Positions 18,761 to 28,795 of a DNA stretch of 64,000 nucleotides are shown here, one piece after another. Within the stretch, counting starts at the first letter, position 1; each line of letters begins with the position of its first letter. The position numbers and the translations under genes were made by a program. The notes below the pieces were generated by a model. The model was given only the letters and a program-made list of their open reading frames with translations, searched no databases and had not been told where the DNA came from. The stretch comes from [Mycobacterium] nativiensis (GTDB lineage: Bacteria > Actinomycetota > Actinomycetes > Mycobacteriales > Mycobacteriaceae): assembly GCF_020172685.1 (NCBI RefSeq), contig NZ_CP083986.1:2650487-2714486 (forward strand). Reading direction: 5' to 3'.

Positions 18761-18770
18761 CAGACGTTAC
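18761..18770. promoter_or_regulatory. shared upstream element, paralogue B
   Basis: Second exact copy of CAGACGTTAC, 50 bp upstream of the paralogue B start, with similar flanks. Its conserved position in both copies supports a regulatory role or a conserved promoter core. Confidence 0.45.
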
Positions 18771-18856
18771 TCCGGTGATGCAGTGTTGTTATCGAAAACG
18801 GACGTTAACGTTATGTTGAGGTTCAGGCTTCTGCGCACCCTCTCCGGCCAGCGTCT

Positions 18857-19255
18857 TCACAGCCCGTTCGTCGCCGGTGGAGGGTGGATGCCGCAGGTGC
18901 ACGCGTCAATGGAGGGACAGGTACAACGCATGCCCCACTCGATCACGGCGCGGGCCCGCGACAGCGCCTCGAGTTGGGCGTCGATCTGGGCGAGCTTGGC
19001 CTGCGCCAGCGCACGGCTCGCCGGACGCCCGGGCGCGTCGTCGGCGAACAGCAGTTGTATCTCGTCCAGGGAGAACCCCGCCGACTTGCACAGGCCGATG
19101 ACCTCGAGCCGGGCCAGCACCGCATCGCCGTATCGGCGCTGACCGCCGACTCGAGACGGGGCCGAGAGCAGGCCGATCTGCTCGTAGAAGCGCAACGTCG
19201 TCGCGGCCACACCGCTGCGACGGGTCACCTCGCCGATCGCCATTCGATCAGACAT
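18857..19255 (-). CDS. MerR-family regulator with cysteine-rich tail
   Basis: Transcriptional regulator of 132 aa. The N-terminal winged helix is MAIGEVTRRSGVAATTLRFY followed by a Gly/Arg wing (VGGQRRY). A coiled-coil dimer helix follows, and then the tail MRCTCPSIDACTCG. The four cysteines could bind a metal ion or a cluster, so a metal- or redox-responsive role is likely. It is divergent from a PPOX-type gene, with an operator-like dyad in between. Confidence 0.88.
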   Translation of the reverse strand: MSDRMAIGEVTRRSGVAATTLRFYEQIGLLSAPSRVGGQRRYGDAVLARLEVIGLCKSAGFSLDEIQLLFADDAPGRPASRALAQAKLAQIDAQLEALSRARAVIEWGMRCTCPSIDACTCGIHPPPATNGL

Positions 19256-19271
19256 CCGGACCTCCTGACCC

Positions 19272-19286
19272 TTGACTTAAAGTCAA
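19272..19286. promoter_or_regulatory. MerR-type operator between divergent genes
   Basis: TTGACTTAAAGTCAA has perfect 6-bp inverted arms around TAA. It contains a -35-like TTGACT and is 16 bp upstream of the merR start and 22 bp upstream of the PPOX gene ATG. Dyads overlapping the promoter spacer are the normal MerR-family binding architecture. It probably controls both genes. Confidence 0.6.
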
Positions 19287-19308
19287 CTCTAAGTGGTTGC
19301 CTGGTGCG

Positions 19309-19761
19309 ATGCACGCACAACGACTCGACGAGCTACACGACTCCCACTACGCATTGCTGCGGACTTTTCGCCGCGACGGCACCCCCGCGGACACCCCGGT
19401 GTGGTTCGCGCTCGACGGCGACGCGGTGCTGTTCCGCACCAAGATCGGCCCGAAGACCAAACGGCTCGCAGTGCGCCCCGACGTTGAGCTGACCGCCTGC
19501 GATTACCGCGGCCGGCCACGCTTGGACGCGACGACGGTGTCCGGCCGAGCCACGATCCTGTCCGGCGAAAACGCCGAGGCGGCCAATCGCACGCTGCACC
19601 GGCGCTACGGCTGGCAGTGGACCGTCATGCCGATGGTCAGGGTTCCGGGCGTGACCAATGTGCACCGGGGCCTGCCTCTCCGGGAGAAGCTGCGGCGGGC
19701 GCGAAGCCGCACGCTCTGGCCGGACAGCGTCATCGTGGCCGTGACGCCCGTCGGTGCCTGA
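19309..19761 (+). CDS. PPOX-class F420-dependent family enzyme
   Basis: Split-barrel flavin/deazaflavin-binding protein of about 150 aa. The family start is DSHYALLRTFRRDGTPADTP, followed by VWFALDGDAVLFRTKIGPKTKR. A redox role using F420 or FMN is expected; the substrate is unknown. ATG 19309 is preferred over an in-frame TTG at 19297. It is predicted to be controlled by the divergent MerR protein and ends 10 bp before the convergent dnaE1 stop. Confidence 0.83.
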   Translation: MHAQRLDELHDSHYALLRTFRRDGTPADTPVWFALDGDAVLFRTKIGPKTKRLAVRPDVELTACDYRGRPRLDATTVSGRATILSGENAEAANRTLHRRYGWQWTVMPMVRVPGVTNVHRGLPLREKLRRARSRTLWPDSVIVAVTPVGA

Positions 19762-19771
19762 ACTCCGGCAG

Positions 19772-22700
19772 CTAACCGCCCAGGCAGCCCGGACCGAGCA
19801 ATGCCTTCAAATCGCCCATCAGCGCCGAGGACGGCGTCACCCGCAGCGACGGGTCCAGTTCCAGCACGGTGATCCGCTCCCCGCTGATCAGCCGCAGCTG
19901 CACCTGCGCCGTGCCGGGATGACGGGTCAGCACCTGCTTGAGCGCACTGACCTTGTCCATGGTGCATTGCCGGGTCGGCAGGCTGACCGCCAACGGCCGA
20001 TCCGCGGCACTGCCCGAGAAATCAGGCACCACAAGCTCATTGGCGATCAGCGAAATCCGGTCGTCGCGGATGTTGACCTTGCCGCTGACCAGGACAACCA
20101 CGTCGTCGGCGACCTCGGCGCCGTATGCGGAGTAGGTGTGCGGGAAGAACATCACTTCTATTCCGCCGGTGAGATCCTCCAACTGCGCTGAGGCCCAAGG
20201 CATCCCGTTTTTGTTCACCCGCCGGTTGACCGACGCCAGGATGCCGCCCACCCGCACCTGGGTGTCGCTGGCGATATCGCCTTCCAGAATCGCCGGGATC
20301 TGGGTGTCGACCTGAGCGGCCAGCAGATGCGCGACGCCGTTGAGCGGATGCCCAGAGACATACAGTCCCAGCATCTCTCGCTCCAGGGCGAGCTTGTGCT
20401 TGTCCTCCCACTCTTCGTCGGGCACCTTGATGGTGAACACCGCGTCTCCCCCGCCGTCACCGTCACCGCCGCCGAACAGGTCGAACTGGCCGACCGCCTG
20501 GGCTTTCTTGGTGCCCAGCACCGAGTCGACGGCATCGGTGTGCACCAGGAACAGACCCTTACGCGGATGCCCCAACGAGTCGAACGCACCGGCCTTGATC
20601 AGCGATTCGGTGACCTTCTTGTTGCAGGCGGCGATGTCGATCTTGTGGAGATAGTCGGAGAAATCGGTGTAGCGGCCCTTGTCCGTCCGGGTGCCGATCA
20701 GCGAACCGACGACGTTGGCACCGACGTTGCGCACCGCGGCCAGTCCGTAGCGGATGTCCGCACCCACCGAGGCGAAGTTCACCCCGGATTCGTTGACATC
20801 GGGCGGCAGCACGGTGATGCCCAGCCGGCGGCAGTCGGCCAGATAGATTGCGGCCTTGTCCTTGTCGTCACCGACCGAGGTCAGCAGGCCCGCCATGTAT
20901 TCGGCCGGATAGTTCGCCTTCAGGTAGGCCGTCCAGTACGACACCAGGCCGTAGGCGGCCGCGTGCGACTTGTTGAATGCGTACCCGGCGAACGGAAGGA
21001 TGGTGTCCCACAACGCCTTCACGGCCTTCTCGGAGAACCCGTTGGCTGTCATCCCCTCATAGAAGCCCTTGTATTCGGCTTCCAGCACTTCGAGCTTCTT
21101 CTTGCCCATGGCTTTACGCAGCGCATCGGCCTTGCCCATCGTGTAGGAGGCGACCTTCTGCGCGATGAACATGATCTGCTCTTGGTAGACGATCAGGCCA
21201 TAGGTCTCCGACAGGATGCTGCGCAGCGGCTCCTCGAGCTCGGGGTGGATGGGCTTGATGACCTGACGTTCGTTCTTGCGATCGGCGTAGTCGTTGTGGG
21301 CGTTCATGCCCATCGGGCCGGGCCGGTACAGCGCCAGCACGGCGACGATGTCGTTGAACTCGGTGGGCTGCATGCGACGCAGCAGGTCACGCATCGGGCC
21401 GCCGTCCAGCTGGAACACCCCCAGGGTGTCACCGCGGCCCAGCAACTCATAGGTGGTCGGGTCGTCGAACGGAAGCGAATCCAGATCCAGGTCGATGCCC
21501 CGGTTGGCCTTGATGTTCTCCAGACAGTCGCCGATGATCGTCAGGTTGCGGAGGCCCAGGAAGTCCATCTTCAGCAGGCCGATTTCTTCGCACGACGGAT
21601 AGTCCCAGCCGGTGATGATCGCGCCGTCCTGCGGCCGCTTCCACAGCGGGATGGCGTCGATCAGCGGCTCGGAGCTCATGATCACCGCGCAGGCGTGCAC
21701 GCCGGCGTTGCGGACCAGACCCTCCAGACCGCGCGCGGTCTCGTAAATGGTGCGCACGTCGGGGTCGGTGTCGATCAGGCCGCGGACCTCGGCGGCCTCC
21801 TTGTACCGCTCGTGGGTCGGGTCGGTGATACCCGACAGCGGGATGTCTTTGGCCATGATCGGCGGCGGCAGCGCCTTGGTGATCCGATCGGCAATCGCGT
21901 ACCCCGGCTGCCCGTAGTGCACTCGGGCCGAATCCTTCAGCGCCGCCTTGGTTTTAATGGTGCCGAAGGTGATCACCTGGGCGACCCGGTCACTACCCCA
22001 CCGCTCGGCGGCGTAGCGCACCATCTCGCCGCGGCGCCGGTCGTCGAAGTCGATGTCGATATCGGGGGCCGACGGCCGTTCCGGGTTGAGGAAGCGCTCG
22101 AACAGCAGTCCGTGCGGAATCGGGTCGATGTTGGTGATACCCAGCGCATAGGCCACCAGCGATCCGGCGGCCGAACCACGACCCGGCCCCACCCAGATGT
22201 CGATCGAACGGGCGTAGTTGATCAGGTCCGCGACGATCAGGAAGTAGGACGGGAACCCCTTGCCGCAGATGACGTCGATCTCGTACTCGGCGCGATCGGT
22301 GTACTCCTGTGCCACGCCGGCCGGAAAGCGCCGCTGCAGCCCGGCACTCACCTCGTGGCGCAGCCAGGAGCCTTGGTCGTGACCGTCGGGAACCGGGAAC
22401 ACCGGCATCCGGTCGCGCTGCGCCCAGACATCCGCGTAGGACTGAACCCGTTCGGCGATCAGCAAGGTGGAGTCGCAGGCCCCGGGAAGCTGGTCGTCCC
22501 ACAGGGCGCGCATCTCGGCGGCCGACTTCAGGTAGTAGCCGTCACCGTCGAACTTGAATCGGGTGGGGTCCGACAGCGTCTTGCCGGTCTGAATGCACAG
22601 CAGCGCCTCGTGGTTGCCGGAGGCGTCGCGCGTGACGTAGTGGCAGTCATTGGTGGCCAGCGGAGGGATGTCGAGCTTGCGGGCCACCTCCAGCAGACCT

Positions 22701-23320
22701 TCGCGGACCCGGCGCTCGATGGACAGCCCGTGATCCATCACCTCGAGGAAGTAGTTGTCGGGGCCGAAGATCTCCCGCCACTTCGCCGCCGACTCCAGCG
22801 CCTCGCGATCCTGCCCCAGCCGCAGACGAGTCTGTACCTCACCGGACGGGCAGCCGGTGGTGGCGATGATGCCCCCGGCGTTCTCGGCGATGATCTCGGC
22901 GTCCATCCGCGACCACTTGCCCAGCTGGCCCTCGAACGACGCCAGCGACGACAACTTGAACAGGTTGCGCAGACCGGTGGCGTTCTCGGCCACCATCGTC
23001 ATGTGGGTGTAGGACCCGCTGCCGGAGACGTCGTCACTCTTCTGGCTGGGATCCCCCCAGTGGACCCGACGGGTGTCGAATCGCGAACCGGGCGCGATGT
23101 AGGCCTCGACCCCGATGATCGGGGTGATCCCGGCCTTGGTGGCGGCGTTGTAGAACTCACTGGCGCCGAACATGTTTCCGTGGTCGGTCATCCCGATCGC
23201 GGGCATCCCCAGCCGCTGCGCCTCGGCCAGCATCGGAGCGATCTTCGCCGCGCCATCGAGCATCGAGTACTCGGTGTGGTTATGCAGGTGCACGAAGGAC
23301 CGCGCGGCTGAACTGTCCAT
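19772..23320 (-). CDS. dnaE1: DNA polymerase III alpha subunit
   Basis: Replicative polymerase of 1182 aa, close to the length I recall for M. tuberculosis DnaE1 (about 1184). An N-terminal PHP domain carries [18 protein letters not shown] and [10 protein letters not shown]; in mycobacteria this domain supplies 3'-5' proofreading. The polymerase catalytic Asp pair is in [13 protein letters not shown] and the fingers include KFPSYF-like and [20 protein letters not shown] blocks. The C-terminus contains an OB-fold region ([13 protein letters not shown]). The start at 23320 gives [15 protein letters not shown]. It stands alone as a transcription unit. Confidence 0.98.
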   Translation of the reverse strand: MDSSAARSFVHLHNHTEYSMLDGAAKIAPMLAEAQRLGMPAIGMTDHGNMFGASEFYNAATKAGITPIIGVEAYIAPGSRFDTRRVHWGDPSQKSDDVSGSGSYTHMTMVAENATGLRNLFKLSSLASFEGQLGKWSRMDAEIIAENAGGIIATTGCPSGEVQTRLRLGQDREALESAAKWREIFGPDNYFLEVMDHGLSIERRVREGLLEVARKLDIPPLATNDCHYVTRDASGNHEALLCIQTGKTLSDPTRFKFDGDGYYLKSAAEMRALWDDQLPGACDSTLLIAERVQSYADVWAQRDRMPVFPVPDGHDQGSWLRHEVSAGLQRRFPAGVAQEYTDRAEYEIDVICGKGFPSYFLIVADLINYARSIDIWVGPGRGSAAGSLVAYALGITNIDPIPHGLLFERFLNPERPSAPDIDIDFDDRRRGEMVRYAAERWGSDRVAQVITFGTIKTKAALKDSARVHYGQPGYAIADRITKALPPPIMAKDIPLSGITDPTHERYKEAAEVRGLIDTDPDVRTIYETARGLEGLVRNAGVHACAVIMSSEPLIDAIPLWKRPQDGAIITGWDYPSCEEIGLLKMDFLGLRNLTIIGDCLENIKANRGIDLDLDSLPFDDPTTYELLGRGDTLGVFQLDGGPMRDLLRRMQPTEFNDIVAVLALYRPGPMGMNAHNDYADRKNERQVIKPIHPELEEPLRSILSETYGLIVYQEQIMFIAQKVASYTMGKADALRKAMGKKKLEVLEAEYKGFYEGMTANGFSEKAVKALWDTILPFAGYAFNKSHAAAYGLVSYWTAYLKANYPAEYMAGLLTSVGDDKDKAAIYLADCRRLGITVLPPDVNESGVNFASVGADIRYGLAAVRNVGANVVGSLIGTRTDKGRYTDFSDYLHKIDIAACNKKVTESLIKAGAFDSLGHPRKGLFLVHTDAVDSVLGTKKAQAVGQFDLFGGGDGDGGGDAVFTIKVPDEEWEDKHKLALEREMLGLYVSGHPLNGVAHLLAAQVDTQIPAILEGDIASDTQVRVGGILASVNRRVNKNGMPWASAQLEDLTGGIEVMFFPHTYSAYGAEVADDVVVLVSGKVNIRDDRISLIANELVVPDFSGSAADRPLAVSLPTRQCTMDKVSALKQVLTRHPGTAQVQLRLISGERITVLELDPSLRVTPSSALMGDLKALLGPGCLGG

Positions 23321-23458
23321 AGGTCCGTCAGTCTATGGCTGACCACTGACGCTTCATGGGCGTGTCGTCAGCCGTGTCTCTCGCGGCGGCGTTTCCCGGG
23401 ACAACCGCCGTCGCCGTGCACTACGTTGAGGTTCGGCTGAAGCGGAGGAGACACATAC

Positions 23459-23689
23459 ATGAGCGTGTACCGGGTCATCGACATCATCGGGACGAGCCCG
23501 TCGTCCTGGGAGAACGCCGCGGCCGAAGCGGTGCACCGGGCCAAGCAGACCATCGACGACATCCGCGTCGCCCAGGTCGTCGAGCAGGACCTCACCCTCG
23601 ACGACAAGGGCGGGATCATCTACCGCACCAAACTGCGGATCTCCTTCAAGATCCGGCCGCCGAAGTCCTCCTCGGACAGCGCGTCGTAA
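23459..23689 (+). CDS. dodecin, flavin-binding storage protein
   Basis: Small protein of 76 aa, the normal dodecin length, that assembles into a hollow dodecamer binding FMN or CoA. The family pattern is complete: MSVYRVIDIIGTSPSSWENA with the flavin-stacking Trp17, then a helix and a GGIIYRTKLRISFKI strand. A GGAGGAG ribosome-binding site lies 8 bp before the ATG. The M. tuberculosis equivalent is Rv1498A. Confidence 0.95.
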   Translation: MSVYRVIDIIGTSPSSWENAAAEAVHRAKQTIDDIRVAQVVEQDLTLDDKGGIIYRTKLRISFKIRPPKSSSDSAS

Positions 23690-23725
23690 CTACCCTTCGG
23701 GGCCACGCGCCCGTTCCGGTGAATA

Positions 23726-24511
23726 ATGCCGGGCATGGCGCGCACATTCGACGACCTGGTGGCCGAGGCCGACGCTGCGTCGGTTGACGGTTGGGACTTC
23801 TCCTGGCTGGACGGCCGCGCGACCGAGGAACGGCCGTCATGGGGCTATCAGCGGCTGTTGAGCCGGCGATTGACCGAGGTTTCGGCCGCCGTTGACCTGA
23901 ACACCGGCGGCGGTGAAGTGCTGGCCGGCATCGAGGAGATCAGCGAATCCCGCCCGCCTTTCCCCCCTACGATGGCCGCCACCGAATCGTGGCCGCCCAA
24001 CGCGATACGGGCCAGCAGGCTGCTGCATCCGCGTGGCGTGGTGCTGGTCGCCACCGAGGACCGACCACCGCTGCCGTTCACCGACGAATCGTTCGACCTG
24101 GTCACCAGCCGGCATCCGATCGCCATGTGGTGGACGGAGATCGCCCGGGTGCTGCGGCCCGGCGGCACCTACCTCGGACAGCACATCGGGCCGGCGACCA
24201 TGATCGAGCTGACCGAATTCCTGCTCGGGCCGATGCCGGACAAAGGCGCCCAATACGCCCCGGACGTCCAGCGCGCCGGCGCCGAAGCGGCCGGCCTGCA
24301 GGTGGTGGATGTGCGACTGGAGCGACTGCGCGCCGAATTCTTCGACATCGGCGCGATCATCTACTTCCTGCGCAAGGTGATCTGGATCGTGCCCGGCTTC
24401 ACCGTGGAAGGCCACCTCGACCGGCTGCGTGAGCTGCACGAGCGCATCGAATCCGACGGCCCGTTCGTCGCGCACGCCACCCGGGTCTATTTCGAAGCCC
24501 GCAAGCCCTGA
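23726..24511 (+). CDS. class I SAM-dependent methyltransferase
   Basis: Protein of 261 aa with a Rossmann methyltransferase core. The glycine motif is VDLNTGGGEVLAG, an acidic beta-2 region contains VLVATEDRPPLPF, and motif IV/V is SFDLVTSRHPIAMWW followed by ARVLRPGGTYLGQHIGP. The acceptor is unknown. An alternative ATG at 23735 begins MARTFDD. It follows dodecin by 36 bp, so the two may be co-transcribed. Confidence 0.85.
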   Translation: MPGMARTFDDLVAEADAASVDGWDFSWLDGRATEERPSWGYQRLLSRRLTEVSAAVDLNTGGGEVLAGIEEISESRPPFPPTMAATESWPPNAIRASRLLHPRGVVLVATEDRPPLPFTDESFDLVTSRHPIAMWWTEIARVLRPGGTYLGQHIGPATMIELTEFLLGPMPDKGAQYAPDVQRAGAEAAGLQVVDVRLERLRAEFFDIGAIIYFLRKVIWIVPGFTVEGHLDRLRELHERIESDGPFVAHATRVYFEARKP

Positions 24512-24518
24512 CGCCGAG

Positions 24519-25439
24519 TCAACGCTGCAGGACGTCCAGCGCGTGTTGCAGATCAGCCGGGTATTCGCTGGTGATCTCGATGCGCCGCCCGTCACCGGGA
24601 TGGGCGAAGGCCAGCGAACGCGCGTGCAGCCACTGGCGTTCCAGCCCGAGCTTGGCCGCCAGCGTCGGATCGGCGCCGTAGGTGAGGTCACCGCAGCAGG
24701 GGTGCCGCAGCGCGGCGAAGTGCACCCGGATCTGATGGGTGCGGCCGGTCTCCAGGTGCACGTCGAGCAGGCTGGCGGCGACAAATGCCTCCACCGTGTC
24801 GTAGTGGGTGATGCTGTGCCGGCCGTCGGCGGTGACGGTGAATTTCCAGTCGCGGCCGTGATGCCGGCCGATCGGTGCGTCGATGGTCCCGCTGGACGGA
24901 TCCGGGTGTCCCTGCACCAGCGCGTGATAGCGCTTGTCGACGGTGCGCGCCTTGAACGCCCGCTTCAGCGAGGTGTAGGCGCGTTCGGAGATCGCCACCA
25001 CCATCACCCCGGAGGTGCCGACGTCGAGACGGTGCACGATGCCCTGGCGTTCGGGCACCCCGGAGGTGGTGATCCGATAACCGGCCGCGGCCAGGCCGCC
25101 CAGCACGGTGGGCCCGGACCAGCCCACCGAGGCGTGGGCGGCCACCCCGGCGGGCTTGTCCACGGCGACGATGTCGTCGTCGGAGTACAGGATCGTCATG
25201 CCCTCGACCTCGGTCGGGGTGTTCTCCAACGGCGCCGGGGCCGCCGGCAGCCGAACCTGTAGCCACGCCCCGGCGGTCAGCCGATCGGACTTGCCGGCGG
25301 GGGTCCCGTCCAGTTCGACGTCGCCGCTCTCGGCCATCGTCGCGGCAGCGGTCCGCGACAGGCCCAGCAGGCGGGCCAGTCCGGCGTCGACCCGCATGCC
25401 GGCCAGCCCCTCGGGGACCGGCATGGATCGTTCGGTCAC
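24519..25439 (-). CDS. RluD-family RNA pseudouridine synthase
   Basis: Protein of 306 aa with an N-terminal S4-like RNA-binding domain (about residues 14-75) and a RsuA/RluD catalytic domain. The catalytic aspartate is in the motif [15 protein letters not shown], and [17 protein letters not shown] is the second family block. It probably modifies 23S rRNA. It is 7 bp downstream of lspA on the same strand, as with Rv1539-Rv1540. Confidence 0.94.
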   Translation of the reverse strand: MTERSMPVPEGLAGMRVDAGLARLLGLSRTAAATMAESGDVELDGTPAGKSDRLTAGAWLQVRLPAAPAPLENTPTEVEGMTILYSDDDIVAVDKPAGVAAHASVGWSGPTVLGGLAAAGYRITTSGVPERQGIVHRLDVGTSGVMVVAISERAYTSLKRAFKARTVDKRYHALVQGHPDPSSGTIDAPIGRHHGRDWKFTVTADGRHSITHYDTVEAFVAASLLDVHLETGRTHQIRVHFAALRHPCCGDLTYGADPTLAAKLGLERQWLHARSLAFAHPGDGRRIEITSEYPADLQHALDVLQR

Positions 25440-25446
25440 AGTCGCA

Positions 25447-26016
25447 TCAGGGCTGCTCGTCGCCGCCGGCGCGGCCTCGGCCCACCACGTCGAAGTCGAA
25501 GCCGAACACCGACAGCCCCACCAGCAGGATCGCGCCGCCGACCACCGCGGGGTCGGCCACGTTGAACACCGGCCACCAGCCGATCGACAAGAAGTCCACG
25601 ACGTGGCCCTGCAGGTGACCGGGCGCCCGGAAGAACCGGTCCACCAGGTTGCCCAGCGCCCCGCCGAGGATCATGCCCAGCCCGACCGCCCACCAGGGCG
25701 ATACCAGGCGACGCGACATCCAGATGATGCCGAGCACCACGGAACTGGCGATCAGGGTCAAGACCCAGGTGTAGCTGGTGGCCATCGAGAACGCGGCACC
25801 GGAATTACGCACCAACGTCCAGGTGACCGTGTCGCCGATGATCGGCACGGGCTGACCCGGCGTGAGCATCTTCACCGCGAGCACTTTGGTGACGACGTCG
25901 ACCATCAGCACCACCGCAGCCACCGAAAGAAGCAGGCCGAGGCGCCGGCGCGGCGGGGCGGGCTCCGGTGCGGGGTCCGCTACCGGCTCGGTCGAGTCGG
26001 TTGTCTCCTCAGTCAC
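25447..26016 (-). CDS. lspA: lipoprotein signal peptidase
   Basis: Membrane aspartic protease of 189 aa that cleaves the signal peptide of prolipoproteins after lipidation. Four transmembrane helices follow a Pro/Glu-rich cytoplasmic start. Catalytic aspartates are in [12 protein letters not shown] and [11 protein letters not shown], and [10 protein letters not shown] is the conserved Asn/Ala-rich motif. The tail [11 protein letters not shown] is cytoplasmic. It is followed by the pseudouridine synthase gene. Confidence 0.96.
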   Translation of the reverse strand: MTEETTDSTEPVADPAPEPAPPRRRLGLLLSVAAVVLMVDVVTKVLAVKMLTPGQPVPIIGDTVTWTLVRNSGAAFSMATSYTWVLTLIASSVVLGIIWMSRRLVSPWWAVGLGMILGGALGNLVDRFFRAPGHLQGHVVDFLSIGWWPVFNVADPAVVGGAILLVGLSVFGFDFDVVGRGRAGGDEQP

Positions 26017-26057
26017 GCCCCCATCATCCCTTAAAGCGCGTGCGGCATGATCGCGGC

Positions 26058-26999
26058 ATGGTGTCCCAGCGGCTCACGGTCATCACCACCGGCGGAACAA
26101 TCGCCGCCAGCGCCGACGACGACGGGGTGCGTCGGCCCACCCGGCACGGCGCCGATCTGGTCGCCGGGCTGGGCGGCGATGCCGCCGATGTCTCGGTGGT
26201 GGACCTGATGTCGCGGGACAGCTCGGAATTGACCCCGGCCGACTGGGGGCGGATCCTGGCCGCGGTGCGGGCCGCCGTGGACGACGGCGCCGATGGGGTG
26301 GTGGTCACGCACGGCACCGACACCTGTGAAGAGACCGCGCTGTGGCTGGAGCTCGGCTATAGCGGGGCCCCGCCGGTGGTGCTGACCGGCGCGCAACGCA
26401 GCGCGGATGCCCCCGACGCCGACGGTCCGGGCAACCTGCGTGACGCGTTGCGGGTGGCCGCGGACCCGGCGGCCCGTGGTCAGGGGGTGCTGGTGTGCTT
26501 CGCCGGACAGGTGTTGGCACCGTTGGGCCTGTACAAGGCCACCACCACCGACCTGACCGGATTCGGCGGGCCACGCCTGGGCTCGGTGACCGCCGGGCAG
26601 GTGCGGCTGACCGTCGGCAAGATCCGCCCCCAGCTGGCCGCGACCGACCCGCCCCGCGTCGATGTCGTGGCGCTGTATGCCGGTGCGGACGCGATCGCGT
26701 TGGACGCCTGCGTGGCCGCCGGGGCGCGCGGTGTGGTGTTGGAGGCGTTGGGTTCGGGCAACGCCGGCTCGGCTGTGATCGACGGGGTGCGCAAGCACTG
26801 CCGGGACGGTGTGGCGGTCGCGGTGTGCAGCCGGGTCACGGATGCGCGAGTCGGCCCCGCCTACGGCCCGGGCCGGGCCCTGGTGGACGCCGGTGCGGTG
26901 ATGGTGCCACGGCTGCGGCCGCCGCAGGCGCGGGTCCTGCTGATGGCGGCGCTGGCCGCGGGGCACACGGTCGGCGACGTCGTCGACCGGTGGGGCTGA
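26058..26999 (+). CDS. ansA: L-asparaginase
   Basis: Type I/II-fold L-asparaginase of 313 aa that hydrolyses asparagine to aspartate and ammonia. Both catalytic threonine motifs are present: [11 protein letters not shown] at the N-terminus and [15 protein letters not shown] in the middle. There is no signal peptide, so a cytosolic protein is likely. ATG 26058 is chosen because the frame upstream overlaps the lspA start region. It corresponds to Rv1538c. Confidence 0.95.
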   Translation: MVSQRLTVITTGGTIAASADDDGVRRPTRHGADLVAGLGGDAADVSVVDLMSRDSSELTPADWGRILAAVRAAVDDGADGVVVTHGTDTCEETALWLELGYSGAPPVVLTGAQRSADAPDADGPGNLRDALRVAADPAARGQGVLVCFAGQVLAPLGLYKATTTDLTGFGGPRLGSVTAGQVRLTVGKIRPQLAATDPPRVDVVALYAGADAIALDACVAAGARGVVLEALGSGNAGSAVIDGVRKHCRDGVAVAVCSRVTDARVGPAYGPGRALVDAGAVMVPRLRPPQARVLLMAALAAGHTVGDVVDRWG

Positions 27000-27017
27000 C
27001 GGCCGCCGGGTCAGCAC

Positions 27018-28385
27018 CTAATCCGGCTCGGCTGAACCGGCGACGTAATCCGGCCAGTCCAGGCTTTCGACCGGGTCGGCCGGGCCGAGCCCCGGCTCGT
27101 CGGCAGGAAAGGTCCGCACCGGGCCCGGCCCGGAGCCACGGGTCTCGAATCGCACCGTCACCACTCCGTGGCCGGCGCCCTGTACCCAGCCGTGTCCAAG
27201 CTCGGGATGGGCGACGTCGTCCCCGACCCTCCACAGTGCAGTGGCCGGGGATGAAACGGGTTGCGGTGCAGGTATTTCAGTGTGATCGGATTGTTCAGCC
27301 GAGGATGCTTCCGGGAACTCCAGATTCGGGAACAACGACTCCTGACGAACATCGGTCAGCCCGGAGAACCCCACCCCGAGCAACCGGATCGGCCCGACAT
27401 CCTGAGGATCCAGCAGCAGCCGGGCCGCCGCCGAGGTCAGCGTGGCGGCATCGGTCGTCGCATACGGCAGGGTCGCCGAGCGGGTCAGCACACTCATGTC
27501 GGCCTTCTTGAGTTTGACCGTCACGGTGCGGGCGCCGCGACCATCGCGCAGCAGCCGGCGGTAGGCATGCTCGCCGATCGGGCCCACCTCGGCGCGCAGC
27601 TGCTCCAGGGTGGTCAGGTCGACGGCGAAGGTCGACTCGGCGCTGATCTGTTTGGCCTCGGCCCGTTCGGCCACCGGACGATCGTCGATCCCGCAGGCCA
27701 GCCGGTGCAGCGCAGGGCCGATGGTGGCCCCGAGGATGCTGGCGACCTCGGTGTCGGTCAGCGCCGCGAACTGCCCGATGGTGCCGATCCCCAAGCGATG
27801 CAGCTTCTCCTCGGCCACCGGGCCGATCCCCCACAGTCGGCGCACCGGCAATCCGTCCAGCAGCAGCCGTTCCTCGGCCCGGCCGACCACCCGCACCCCG
27901 TCGGGCTTGGCCAGATCGGAGGCGATCTTGGCGATCTGCTTACCCGAGCCCGCACCCACCGAGGCCACCAGGCCGGTCTCGTCGAGCACGCGGCGTCGCA
28001 GCTGCTCACAGAACCGTTCGACATCGGCGCGGTCGGCTCCGGCCAGCTCCGCCGGCTCGCCGAACGCCTCGTCGAAGGAGAGTTGTTCGACGACCGGGAT
28101 CACCGCACGCACCGTCTCGAAGACCCGGCGGCTGGCCATCCCGTAGACCGCGCCGCGCGGCGGCAGCACCACCGCGGTGGCTCCCACCTGTCGGCGTGCC
28201 TGGTGCATCGGCATGGCCGAGCGGGCGCCGAACACCCGGGCCTCATAGCTGGCACCGGCCACCACCCCGCGTCCCCCCGTCCCGCCGACCAGCACCGGCC
28301 GCCCGCGCAGGGTGGGGCGGGTGAGTTGCTCAACGGAGGCGAAGAACGCGTCCATGTCCAGGTGCAGGACCCAGCGGGCGTCCAC
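27018..28385 (-). CDS. dinX: Y-family DNA polymerase IV (DinX/DinB1)
   Basis: Translesion polymerase of 455 aa. Catalytic acids are in [12 protein letters not shown] and [10 protein letters not shown]; the thumb HhH region contains [18 protein letters not shown] beta-clamp binding motif, QESLF, lies after the little-finger domain ([14 protein letters not shown]). A C-terminal extension of about 100 residues, acidic and proline-rich with [20 protein letters not shown], follows. It is convergent with ansA. Confidence 0.95.
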   Translation of the reverse strand: MDARWVLHLDMDAFFASVEQLTRPTLRGRPVLVGGTGGRGVVAGASYEARVFGARSAMPMHQARRQVGATAVVLPPRGAVYGMASRRVFETVRAVIPVVEQLSFDEAFGEPAELAGADRADVERFCEQLRRRVLDETGLVASVGAGSGKQIAKIASDLAKPDGVRVVGRAEERLLLDGLPVRRLWGIGPVAEEKLHRLGIGTIGQFAALTDTEVASILGATIGPALHRLACGIDDRPVAERAEAKQISAESTFAVDLTTLEQLRAEVGPIGEHAYRRLLRDGRGARTVTVKLKKADMSVLTRSATLPYATTDAATLTSAAARLLLDPQDVGPIRLLGVGFSGLTDVRQESLFPNLEFPEASSAEQSDHTEIPAPQPVSSPATALWRVGDDVAHPELGHGWVQGAGHGVVTVRFETRGSGPGPVRTFPADEPGLGPADPVESLDWPDYVAGSAEPD

Positions 28386-28433
28386 AACGCTAGATCCTAA
28401 GGCGGGCCCGCCCCTGCCGCGGCGGCAGTGAGG

Positions 28434-28772
28434 CTACTTGGAGCCGCCGCCTGCAAGCTGGTGCGGGCAATAGAATTTCGCGGCGATCGCGGTGAACCGT
28501 GCCGCGTCGGCAATGCTGAGCCCGGGGTTGGCCTCGGTGATGTCGTTGAGCAGTTCCATGCTGCTCTCGCCGTTGGCCGCCAGTCCGCATTCGGCTTCGG
28601 CAACGGCCACGGCCTGCGCGGGATCGGCGAAGCTGATCCCGACCTGGTGCAGCGCCTCGATGAACTCGGCGCGTTCTACCGCGCTCACCTCGACGACACC
28701 CGGAGTGGCATGCCCGGGTCCGGCAAGCGCAATCGCTGCCGCCGCCGCGAACGCGACGATCGCAAATCTCAT
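28434..28772 (-). CDS. DUF732-type small secreted protein
   Basis: Exported protein of 112 aa. Signal peptide MRFAIVAFAAAAAIALAGP is followed by a DUF732 module with FIEALHQVGISFADPAQAVA and the paired cysteines of AEAECGLAANG and AKFYCPHQL. Function unknown. ATG 28772 is chosen; a GTG at 28781 is also possible. It follows the first PPE gene by 23 bp on the same strand and probably shares its transcript. Confidence 0.85.
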   Translation of the reverse strand: MRFAIVAFAAAAAIALAGPGHATPGVVEVSAVERAEFIEALHQVGISFADPAQAVAVAEAECGLAANGESSMELLNDITEANPGLSIADAARFTAIAAKFYCPHQLAGGGSK

Positions 28773-28795
28773 GAGATGCACTGAGGTCTCCTTGG

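Noticed and set aside
20327..23311. 994-codon open frame on the plus strand
   Set aside because: Shadow of dnaE1, which has full PHP and polymerase motifs on the other strand.
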